Part shown: piece by piece, positions 8,080 through 13,615 of the stretch
How positions within the stretch are numbered: position 1 is the first letter of the stretch
Layout of the letters: each line of letters opens with the position of its first letter
From: Longimonas sp046498435
GTDB taxonomy: Bacteria > Bacteroidota > Rhodothermia > Rhodothermales > Salinibacteraceae
DNA length: 13,615 nucleotides
Assembly: GCF_046498435.1 (NCBI RefSeq)
Contig: NZ_JAWOAR010000324.1
Location: 1-13,615, forward strand
Reading direction: 5' to 3'
Made by a program: the position numbers and the translations under genes
The notes under the pieces: generated by a model
What the model was told of the DNA's origin: nothing
The model's database searches: none
What the model saw: the letters and a program-made list of their open reading frames with translations, nothing else

Positions 8080-8379
8080 ATGGCTAACCGCACTCCGCTC
8101 TCTCGCACTGACATCGACGCTGCCCTCGACGATATGGAGGGCTGGACGTTTGAAGACGATACCATCACCAAGGCGTACACCTGCGCCGATTTTCAGGAGG
8201 CTGTGGCCTTTATCGTACGCATCGGGTTTCACGCTGAAGAACTGGCGCATCACCCCGAACTCTTCAACGTGTACAACAGCGTTGACATTACGCTGACGAC
8301 CCACGACGCTGGCGACAAGGTCACCGAGACCGACATCGAACTGGCGCGCCGCATCGACGACGTAGCGCCTGCCGCCTAA
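8080..8379 (+). CDS. phhB: Pterin-4a-carbinolamine dehydratase
   Basis: The enzyme dehydrates 4a-hydroxytetrahydropterin to the quinonoid dihydropterin, recycling the cofactor of aromatic amino acid hydroxylases such as phenylalanine hydroxylase. The 99-residue length is typical. The family motif is clear in EELAHHPELFNVYNSVDI followed by TTHDAGDKVTETD. The three active-site histidines correspond to His57, His58 and His75, with the 18-residue spacing known from the mammalian enzyme (His61, His62, His79). The protein is acidic. It lies between nuoM and nuoN; a homologue occupies the same position in Rhodothermus marinus, where it was reported to be co-transcribed with complex I genes. Whether it serves phenylalanine catabolism, as the nearby HPPD and HGO would suggest, or a role tied to complex I is open. 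Confidence 0.95.
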   Translation: MANRTPLSRTDIDAALDDMEGWTFEDDTITKAYTCADFQEAVAFIVRIGFHAEELAHHPELFNVYNSVDITLTTHDAGDKVTETDIELARRIDDVAPAA

Positions 8380-8464
8380 CAAATGCGGCCAGTGCTACTT
8401 TTAAACGTCACGATCGAGCCGCGCGCCGCTCTCTATCAGTACACTCCTTTACCGAATCAACAGT

Positions 8465-9961
8465 ATGGATCTTTCGGGCGCATTTTCTGCGATGTGGGCC
8501 GATCTGCCCGCTATCTTCTCGATGATGATCGTCGGGTTCGCTGGGCTGGTTGTGGTCTTGATGGAAGCCTTCAAGAACCAAGACCCGCGTATTCCATGGC
8601 TCACCGGCGGTGCCTTTGGGCTGGCGATCCTCTGGGAACTCACGCAGCTTGGCACGTCTCCTGAAACCGCCTTCTTTGAGCAGGTGCGCACCGGGGGCTA
8701 TGCCGCCTACATCAATTTGCTGATTCTGGGGGCGGGTTTCTTTACCACGCTTATTTCGCCGCCGTATCTGCGCCGCCTCAACCGCAACTTTGGGGAGGTG
8801 TATGCCTTGCTCCTGTTCGCCACCGTGGGCATGATTATGCTCGGTACCTCGAACACACTCATTTCGGTATTCGTGGGGCTGGAAACGATGTCCATCTGCC
8901 TCTACATTATGGCCGGGTTGCTCCGCGACGATGAGGGCGGCATTGAGAGTGGATTCAAGTACTTTTTGCTGGGTGCTTTTTCCGCTGGCTTTCTGCTCTA
9001 TGGCATTGCGCTGATGTACGGCACCACCGGCACGATGTATCTGCCCGAAATGGCAGGGGCCTTCTCAGATGGCGCCCCGCTGCTCTTCTGGGCGGGCGTC
9101 GGGCTCGTCATTGTCGGGTTCGGCTTTAAGGTGAGTGCGGCGCCCTTCCACATGTGGACCCCCGACGTGTACCAGGGCGCGCCCACCACGCTCACCGGCT
9201 ACATGTCGACGGCCTCGAAGGCGTCGGCGTTTGCGGCGCTCATTCTCATCCTCTTCTTTGCCTTGCCCTCGGCCCAGGCCAGTCTGGTATTGGCAGTGTT
9301 AGCGCTTATCACAATGGCGATAGGCAATGTCATGGCGCTGCGCCAGTCCAACGTAAAACGCATGCTGGCCTACTCGTCTATTGCGCACGCTGGATACATC
9401 TTTGTGGCGCTGGCCAGCGGTACAACAGCGGGATACAGCGGGGCGCTCTTCTATCTGCTGGTCTACACCGTGATGAACCTAGGCGCCTTCGGTGTGCTTG
9501 CAGCGCTGGAGTGGGACGGCAGGGCCGGACGCAAACAGACGCTTAGCTCTCTTGCTGGAATGGGACTTAAGCGGCCCGTCTTGGGCGCGTCGATGGCGGT
9601 GTTCATGTTCAGCCTGATCGGCTTCCCTCCGTTCGGCGGATTCATTGGCAAGTACTACATCTTTGCGCCTGCTGTAAATGCTGGGCTTACCTGGCTTGTG
9701 ATCATTGGGCTGCTCTTTAGCGCGATGTCCGGCTACTACTACCTACGTGTGATCTACGTCTTCTACATGCAGACGACCGACGATGTGGCGACCGCTGAGC
9801 AGGCTCCAGAAGGCGCATTTGCACCGTCTTCGGTGTCTTCGACGGCAGCCATTGCAACGTGCGCCGTGCTGCTGCTCGTGCTGGGCGTGGCTTTCAGCGG
9901 CGTGGTTGACGTGACCGAGATGCTCTTCATCCAGGCGGATGCGATGGCCCAGACGCCGTAA
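8465..9961 (+). CDS. nuoN: NADH-quinone oxidoreductase subunit N
   Basis: This is the third antiporter-like subunit of complex I (Nqo14), next to NuoK in the membrane arm. The 498-residue protein matches the family length. The proton-path residues are present: Glu140 in FVGLETMSICLYIMAGL, Lys222 in GFGFKVSAAPFHMWTPD, and Lys252 in MSTASKASAFAAL, with the hallmark PDVYQGAPTTLTGYM between the two lysines. The start at 8465 follows an 85-base gap after the pterin dehydratase gene and has no Shine-Dalgarno. The C-terminus is a short Ala-containing tail after the last helix. As the last gene of the cluster it is followed by about 250 non-coding bases and then a strong hairpin terminator. Confidence 0.97.
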   Translation: MDLSGAFSAMWADLPAIFSMMIVGFAGLVVVLMEAFKNQDPRIPWLTGGAFGLAILWELTQLGTSPETAFFEQVRTGGYAAYINLLILGAGFFTTLISPPYLRRLNRNFGEVYALLLFATVGMIMLGTSNTLISVFVGLETMSICLYIMAGLLRDDEGGIESGFKYFLLGAFSAGFLLYGIALMYGTTGTMYLPEMAGAFSDGAPLLFWAGVGLVIVGFGFKVSAAPFHMWTPDVYQGAPTTLTGYMSTASKASAFAALILILFFALPSAQASLVLAVLALITMAIGNVMALRQSNVKRMLAYSSIAHAGYIFVALASGTTAGYSGALFYLLVYTVMNLGAFGVLAALEWDGRAGRKQTLSSLAGMGLKRPVLGASMAVFMFSLIGFPPFGGFIGKYYIFAPAVNAGLTWLVIIGLLFSAMSGYYYLRVIYVFYMQTTDDVATAEQAPEGAFAPSSVSSTAAIATCAVLLLVLGVAFSGVVDVTEMLFIQADAMAQTP

Positions 9962-9975
9962 TATCAGCTCCGCAT

Positions 9976-10003
9976 GCGTCGTTGGTGTTGCGTCGTTGGT
10001 GTA
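9976..10003 (+). repeat. 14-base tandem duplication after nuoN
   Basis: GCGTCGTTGGTGTT (9976-9989) is followed directly by GCGTCGTTGGTGTA (9990-10003), with 13 of 14 positions identical. It lies just after the nuoN stop codon. It looks like a simple local duplication. Confidence 0.7.
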
Positions 10004-10210
10004 TCGAGGTATGGACGTGTGAAGGGGGGGATGAGAAAACCATTCACCTGTCGATCCATCCCCACGCCCTTAGACGGAAGGATCTCAACGCCGCTCTTAC
10101 ACATCGGGCGCGGTCCAGTCGCATGAACTTGGTTGTCTCTCAGTTCGCCCCGACAGAGACAGGCATAACGCACCGCACTGATTTCTGGCTCTGCGATGAT
10201 GGGCCTGAGT

Positions 10211-10247
10211 AGATCTGACAGGTCTTGGAGACCTGTCAGATCTTTTT
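10211..10247 (+). terminator. Perfect 15-bp hairpin with T-run, likely terminator of the nuo cluster
   Basis: AGATCTGACAGGTCT (10211-10225) and its exact complement AGACCTGTCAGATCT (10229-10243) enclose a 3-base loop (TGG) and are followed by four more T residues. Only the plus strand has a T-run after the stem. It is the first terminator-like signal after nuoN, about 250 bases downstream. The ACCTGTCAG core resembles a palindrome I have seen in intergenic regions of several bacteria, so it may also be a dispersed repeat. Confidence 0.8.
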
Positions 10248-10451
10248 AGTTCAGGAGCAAGCCCGGATGCTGACGCTGCGTGGGCTGCATTCTTAAGCGC
10301 CCGGAATGCACCATGCGATAGGGCGGCGGCCTGCTCGTACGGCACGTCGTTGCTTAGACCCGAAGTGAGATTCCGAAGATCGGAAGCGATGGACGGGCCC
10401 AAGACGTGCCCTGACTTTTCCCCTGTAAACAACTTTTCTCGTGCAAACAGT

Positions 10452-10487
10452 CGTTGGGAGCCCACAAACCGTTGGGAGCCCACAAAC
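10452..10487 (+). repeat. Perfect 18-base tandem duplication
   Basis: CGTTGGGAGCCCACAAAC occurs twice, back to back (10452-10469 and 10470-10487), without a mismatch. It lies immediately beyond the T-run of the minus-strand tRNA terminator. The lack of divergence suggests a recent duplication or slippage. With two copies and no spacer it is not a CRISPR array. Confidence 0.9.
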
Positions 10488-10489
10488 GC

Positions 10490-10522
10490 AAAACGGCCGG
10501 CTCGCGCTGGGCGAACCGACCG
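10490..10522 (-). terminator. Intrinsic terminator of tRNA-fMet
   Basis: Read on the minus strand, a 12-bp stem with two G-U pairs (10511-10522 with 10494-10505) encloses a 5-base loop and is followed by four T residues (10493-10490). It starts 7 bases after the tRNA 3' end, so it fits as the terminator of a monocistronic tRNA gene. Confidence 0.8.
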
Positions 10523-10529
10523 TGGGTAG

Positions 10530-10603
10530 TAGCGGGGGCAGGATTCGAACCTGCGACCTTCGGGTTATGAGCCCGATGAGCTACCAAACTGCTCTACCCC
10601 GCG
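10530..10603 (-). tRNA. Initiator tRNA-fMet (CAT anticodon)
   Basis: The 74-base gene folds into a full cloverleaf: acceptor CGCGGGG/CCCCGCT, D-stem GAGC/GCTC, anticodon stem TCGGG/CCCGA around the loop CTCATAA, and T-arm GCAGG TTCGAAT CCTGC. The anticodon CAT is complementary to 10567-10569. Three initiator hallmarks are present: three consecutive G-C pairs at 29-31/39-41, A11-U24 in the D-stem, and no Watson-Crick pair at 1-72. Bacterial initiators usually have C1-A72, but here it is C1-U72. The discriminator is A73 and CCA is not encoded, so it must be added enzymatically. It is transcribed away from the DUF1015 gene and has its own terminator. Confidence 0.96.
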
Positions 10604-10815
10604 ATATTTGTATGTGTGCTGCGCTGTGTTTTCCGTTGCAGCGTAGTAATAGACCCTCGCCCGTTCGCTTTGTTCTCTGTGGTCGTGCGATTCACTACTC
10701 TTTTGCAGAGGAACGCGGCATCGACGAAAAATTGATTGCGCGGGTGCAATTGCCGTGTGCATTTGCTACTCTGCGGGCATCGAATCGCTTTGTATCGACT
10801 TGATACGTTCCTGAC

Positions 10816-12030
10816 ATGGCCGACCTGCATCCCTTTCGTGCTGTACGCCCGCATCCTCCTGCGGTCTCTGACGTGTGCTGTGCTCCCTATGACGTGGTAA
10901 GCACAGCCGAGGCACGCAACATTGCTGCGGGACACTCGCGCTCGTTCCTGCGTGTGATTCGGCCTGAGATTGAACTGCCCGAAACCGAGAATCAGTACGA
11001 CGATGTGGTGTATGAACGCGGCGCGGCGAACATGCAGGCGTTCCTCGAGGCGTCGTACACGGTACGCGAGGAGGCGCCTTCGCTCTACGTGTACCGGGTG
11101 GATACGGGCGAGCGCGCACAGACGGGGGTGTTCGGGTGTGTATCGGTAGCGGACTACGACGATGGGAAGATTCTGAAGCATGAGGCTACGCGTCCGGCGA
11201 AGGTGCGCGACCGGGCCCGCCATATCGATGCGCAGCAGGCGCATGCCGAGCCTGTCATGCTCACGTATCGCGGCTCGGACTCCATTGATGCGCTGGTTGA
11301 GTCGATCACTACGCGTGTGCCGCCGCTCTTCGACTTTGAGGACCAGGCCGCCCGCCATATGCTCTGGCGCATTGAGGAGCCGGCGCGGTGGCAGCGCGCC
11401 TTTGAACGCGTGGCGCGCCTCTACATTGCGGATGGGCATCATCGCTGCAAGGCGGCCAGCCGGGTGGCCCGCCGGTATCGCACAGAGAATGGCCAGCCTC
11501 CCCCCGAGGCGCAGTACTTTCCGGCTGTGCTTTTTCCGATGCACGAGATGCACATCATGGCCTACAATCGTGTATTGACCGACCTGGATCGCTCGCCCGC
11601 GGCGGTGCTCGATGCTTTTGAGCAGGATTACATGCTTGTGCGCAGCGTTGACTATGCGGTGCCTCGCCAAAAGGGACACGTGTGTGTCTATGCTAACGGC
11701 GCGTGGCATGATCTTACGCTTCCCCCCGCGCAAGGACCGCGCACCGTTGATACACTCGATGCGGCGCGCCTTACCGATGGGATATTGCGTCCGCTCTTTG
11801 GCATCACCGATCCACGGCACGACACACGCATTGCGTACATCGGCGGCATCCGTGGGCCCGAGGCGGTGCAGCAGCGCGTAGACACCGGGGCCGCGGACGT
11901 GGGCTTCTCTATGCATCCCACATCCATTGAAGAACTGGTTGCCGTATCTGACGAGGGCGACCTGATGCCGCCGAAGTCTACGTGGTTTGAGCCGAAGCTC
12001 ATCAGCGGGATGCTCGTGCACACGTTTTAG
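10816..12030 (+). CDS. DUF1015 family protein
   Basis: This 404-residue soluble protein belongs to the DUF1015 (COG4198) family. The evidence is the N-terminal CAPYDVVSTAEARNIAAGH segment, the SFLRVIRPEIELPE stretch, and the central motif YIADGHHRCKAA with Asp206-Gly-His-His-Arg210. The DGHHR motif recalls active-site loops of ParB/sulfiredoxin-like proteins, some of which bind or cleave nucleotides. A nucleotide-linked enzymatic role is therefore possible but unproven here. The C-terminus closes with KSTWFEPKLISGMLVHTF, typical of the family. The start at 10816 leads straight into the conserved N-terminus. The gene is monocistronic, divergent from the tRNA across a 212-base gap, and has no obvious terminator after it. 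I assign no specific function. Confidence 0.9.
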   Translation: MADLHPFRAVRPHPPAVSDVCCAPYDVVSTAEARNIAAGHSRSFLRVIRPEIELPETENQYDDVVYERGAANMQAFLEASYTVREEAPSLYVYRVDTGERAQTGVFGCVSVADYDDGKILKHEATRPAKVRDRARHIDAQQAHAEPVMLTYRGSDSIDALVESITTRVPPLFDFEDQAARHMLWRIEEPARWQRAFERVARLYIADGHHRCKAASRVARRYRTENGQPPPEAQYFPAVLFPMHEMHIMAYNRVLTDLDRSPAAVLDAFEQDYMLVRSVDYAVPRQKGHVCVYANGAWHDLTLPPAQGPRTVDTLDAARLTDGILRPLFGITDPRHDTRIAYIGGIRGPEAVQQRVDTGAADVGFSMHPTSIEELVAVSDEGDLMPPKSTWFEPKLISGMLVHTF

Positions 12031-12257
12031 AATTGGCGCTTTATCAGCTCGTTAGCAGTAGCGTTGCGTGTGAAAATTAGCCTTTCGTAGAGAGCCTTCC
12101 CGGGCGGCGTGTCCGATGCTTGTGCGCTTTTACGCATAACAAAACGCGGACGAAAGATCAGTACACAAGCGACATTGGCTTATGCCTGTGGTGATTTCAG
12201 GTGCACTGCCTTTCGTTGTGGCCCCTTGTTTTCTCTATAGGCTGACCCTTACTATTT

Positions 12258-13409
12258 ATGTTTACGCAGAGAACGATATCGTATATACCAAAAACACGAA
12301 TACCGATAACACGTCTGGCCTGCTGGATGCTCGGTGCCGTCTTGATGAGCACTGTACTGACGGGCTGCGACTTGTTCGGCTCGGATGACGAAGAGCCTGC
12401 GGTTGATGAGGTTGTCGTTATCGGTACGCAAGTCGATAGCGACTTTCTGAACACCGGGCAGTTTGGTCTGTCAGCAACGCCGTTGGATGCGGGCGGAAGC
12501 GCCATCTTGGCAGATGACATTGACACCGAGGTCGATTTGCGTGTAGCGGAAGGCAGCGGTTCGGCGCAGTTGGAGCAGAGCATCGACCTGGTTGCGAGTG
12601 TCGAGGTTGATCGTGTGCGGCGCCCGTCGGGCAACGACCTGGCGGTTCCGGTGAACCTGGATGGCAGCGGCAGTATGGCGGGCAACGACCCCGACCGTGA
12701 CCGCGTGCAGGCTACCGAAGCGTTCTTCGACGAGCTGGAATCGAGCAACGTGACCTTTGAGTCAGCGGTGTTTGAGTTTCCGGGCTTCAGCACCGACCCC
12801 GAACTCAATTTCACCTCGCTCTATCAGGACTTTACAAGCGATACAGACCTCTTGCGCGAGGCCACTGATCAGGCAGGCTCCTCAGGTGGCACGCCCATGT
12901 GGGAGTCGCTTGACGAACTCATCGAATACTCAGAAGACGAGCGCCCAAACGACAGTTTCGAGAAGGCGATTGTGCTGCTGGGCGACGGGATTCCCAATGC
13001 CGGCATCGTGACTCGTGAGGAGGTCTGCCAGGCGGCCAACGATGCCAACTCCCCGATCTACGGCATCGGGTTTGGTCCGGCGTCTGACGTCTCGGAGATG
13101 GCCGAAAGTGCTGCGGTAGAGGAGATGCGTCGCATCTCTGAATGCACGCAAGGGACGTACATTGGTGTGCCCGATGAGAACCTGGAAAATGCCTTTGCGG
13201 GGGCTTTTGCTGGCATGGCGCAGGGCACATCGCAAGGCTCGCTTTCGTTCAATGTGCAGGTGGAGTCGGGGCTGGAGCAGGTGCAAGAGCAGGGCGTGGA
13301 ACGCCTGGAAGGCACGCTGCGGGTAACCTCGGGCGGAGAGACGGTCGAGGGTGATTTCCTCTTTGGCGTGCCGGAGGCCAACACCTCAGGCGCGTTCATC
13401 TTGCGGTAA
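12258..13409 (+). CDS. VWA-domain lipoprotein, probably surface exposed
   Basis: The 383-residue precursor starts with a long basic n-region, a hydrophobic stretch (about 21-35) and a lipobox Leu34-Thr-Gly-Cys37, so the mature protein is anchored through Cys37. The residues after the cysteine (DLFGSDDEEP) match the acidic export signal that sends Bacteroidota lipoproteins to the cell surface. A von Willebrand factor A domain covers about 125-325. Its metal-ion-dependent adhesion site is complete: Asp135-Gly-Ser137-Gly-Ser139, Thr212 in GGTPMW, and Asp243 in LLGDGIPN. Cys257 and Cys296 could form a disulfide. A beta-rich tail follows. The mature part has about 69 Asp/Glu against one Lys and 14 Arg by hand count. 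Binding partner and role are unknown; adhesion or envelope assembly would fit the fold. Confidence 0.88.
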   Translation: MFTQRTISYIPKTRIPITRLACWMLGAVLMSTVLTGCDLFGSDDEEPAVDEVVVIGTQVDSDFLNTGQFGLSATPLDAGGSAILADDIDTEVDLRVAEGSGSAQLEQSIDLVASVEVDRVRRPSGNDLAVPVNLDGSGSMAGNDPDRDRVQATEAFFDELESSNVTFESAVFEFPGFSTDPELNFTSLYQDFTSDTDLLREATDQAGSSGGTPMWESLDELIEYSEDERPNDSFEKAIVLLGDGIPNAGIVTREEVCQAANDANSPIYGIGFGPASDVSEMAESAAVEEMRRISECTQGTYIGVPDENLENAFAGAFAGMAQGTSQGSLSFNVQVESGLEQVQEQGVERLEGTLRVTSGGETVEGDFLFGVPEANTSGAFILR

Positions 13410-13421
13410 ACAACGCTATTT

Positions 13422-13437
13422 GCGCATAAGGATGCGC
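13422..13437. repeat. Short hairpin GCGCAT-AAGG-ATGCGC
   Basis: A perfect 6-bp stem with a 4-base loop lies 12 bases after the VWA lipoprotein stop codon. It is nearly identical to the hairpin at 3887-3903. No T-run follows on either strand, so any terminator role is doubtful. Confidence 0.6.
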
Positions 13438-13459
13438 CTTGTGTGCGGGTAGCTATCCT

Positions 13460-13615
13460 CAACAAAAAGAGCATGCCCTTTTCCTTCATGTTATGAATTG
13501 TAGAAAAAATTGAATCAATTGCCTGGGTATCTACTCCGGAGTCCGGTTCATCCATGAGTACGATCTTAGGTTCCATGGCGATGATGGAGGCAAGTTCAAT
13601 CCGCTTCCTCTCTCC
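13460..13615 (-). pseudogene. ABC-type ATPase fragment, truncated, running off the window edge
   Basis: Read on the minus strand from the window edge, the first 52 codons match the C-terminal half of an ABC ATPase. They show the end of the signature motif (GERKRIELAS), the Walker B strand IVLMDEP and the D-loop SGVD, most like SufC-related or stand-alone transporter ATPases. After MLFLL an H-loop histidine (as in VTH) is expected, but the frame continues RIATRTQGA and then runs antisense into the lipoprotein gene. Neither other frame restores the family sequence; one reaches a stop at 13418-13416. The fragment is visibly richer in A and T than its neighbours. The upstream part, including Walker A, lies outside the window. 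A C-terminal deletion or a rearrangement near 13460 is the simplest reading; a sequencing error is less likely. Confidence 0.6.

Larger units (their letters stand above)
9962..10529. other. Intergenic region between nuoN and tRNA-fMet
   Basis: No protein gene is supported. The region holds a 14-base tandem duplication (9976-10003), the plus-strand hairpin terminator (10211-10247), an 18-base perfect tandem duplication (10452-10487) and the minus-strand terminator of the tRNA (10490-10522). A minus-strand open frame covering 10240-10420 has an Ala-rich helical composition but reads through both the palindrome and the repeats, so I do not call it. Confidence 0.5.

Noticed and set aside
9982..10212. 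76-codon plus-strand open frame after nuoN
   Set aside because: It starts inside a tandem duplication, has a random-looking Trp/Cys/His/Arg composition, and its stop overlaps the terminator stem by chance.
10097..10483. Minus-strand open frame between nuoN and the tRNA
   Set aside because: The middle part has a plausible Ala-rich helical composition, but the frame runs through a perfect terminator palindrome and into the tandem duplication, and I recognise no family. A homology search would be needed to revive it.
10452..10487. Possible CRISPR remnant
   Set aside because: There are two directly abutting 18-base copies with no spacer and no cas genes nearby, so it is a simple tandem duplication.
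10594..12021. 475-codon minus-strand open frame opposite DUF1015
   Set aside because: It overlaps the tRNA and is antisense to a well-supported gene. The composition is very rich in Arg and His.

Overview
The window looks like chromosomal DNA from a halophilic member of the Rhodothermus/Salinibacter lineage (Rhodothermota, within the wider Bacteroidota). Four observations point there. The respiratory genes run nuoJ-nuoK-nuoL-nuoM-pcd-nuoN; as I recall it, complex I genes of Rhodothermus marinus are also split, with a pterin dehydratase gene between nqo13 and nqo14. No protein start has a convincing Shine-Dalgarno sequence, as is usual in Bacteroidota. The soluble and exported proteins are acidic, and the lipoprotein extremely so, which suggests high salt. 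The lipoprotein also carries a Bacteroidota-style acidic stretch just after its lipidated cysteine. The genus call is an inference.

Layout, left to right. Bases 1-358 hold no recognised gene. Bases 359-2784 carry 4-hydroxyphenylpyruvate dioxygenase and homogentisate 1,2-dioxygenase, two consecutive steps of tyrosine breakdown, closed by a clear intrinsic terminator (2816-2848). A 490-base gap (2849-3338) with an imperfect inverted repeat and short tandem repeats precedes the complex I membrane-arm cluster. That cluster is nuoJ (3339-3860), nuoK (3944-4249), nuoL (4333-6330), nuoM (6406-8061), pcd/phhB (8080-8379) and nuoN (8465-9961). A perfect 15-bp stem with a T-run (10211-10247) probably ends the transcript. 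An initiator tRNA-fMet (10530-10603) lies on the minus strand with its own terminator. A DUF1015 gene (10816-12030) runs divergently from it. A von Willebrand factor A lipoprotein (12258-13409) follows. The right edge (13460-13615, minus strand) holds a fragment of an ABC-type ATPase that loses homology before its H-loop.

How the genes work together. HPPD and HGO convert 4-hydroxyphenylpyruvate to homogentisate and then maleylacetoacetate. The pterin dehydratase classically recycles the tetrahydropterin used by phenylalanine hydroxylase, the step that makes tyrosine, so three Phe/Tyr-catabolism functions surround or sit inside the respiratory cluster. NuoJKLMN are the proton-translocating membrane-arm subunits; nuoA-nuoI must be encoded elsewhere. 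I found no clearly novel multi-gene system. The best leads are the pcd-in-nuo arrangement without nhaD, the hyperacidic and probably surface-exposed VWA lipoprotein, the unusual C1-U72 end of the initiator tRNA, and several intergenic repeats and hairpins.
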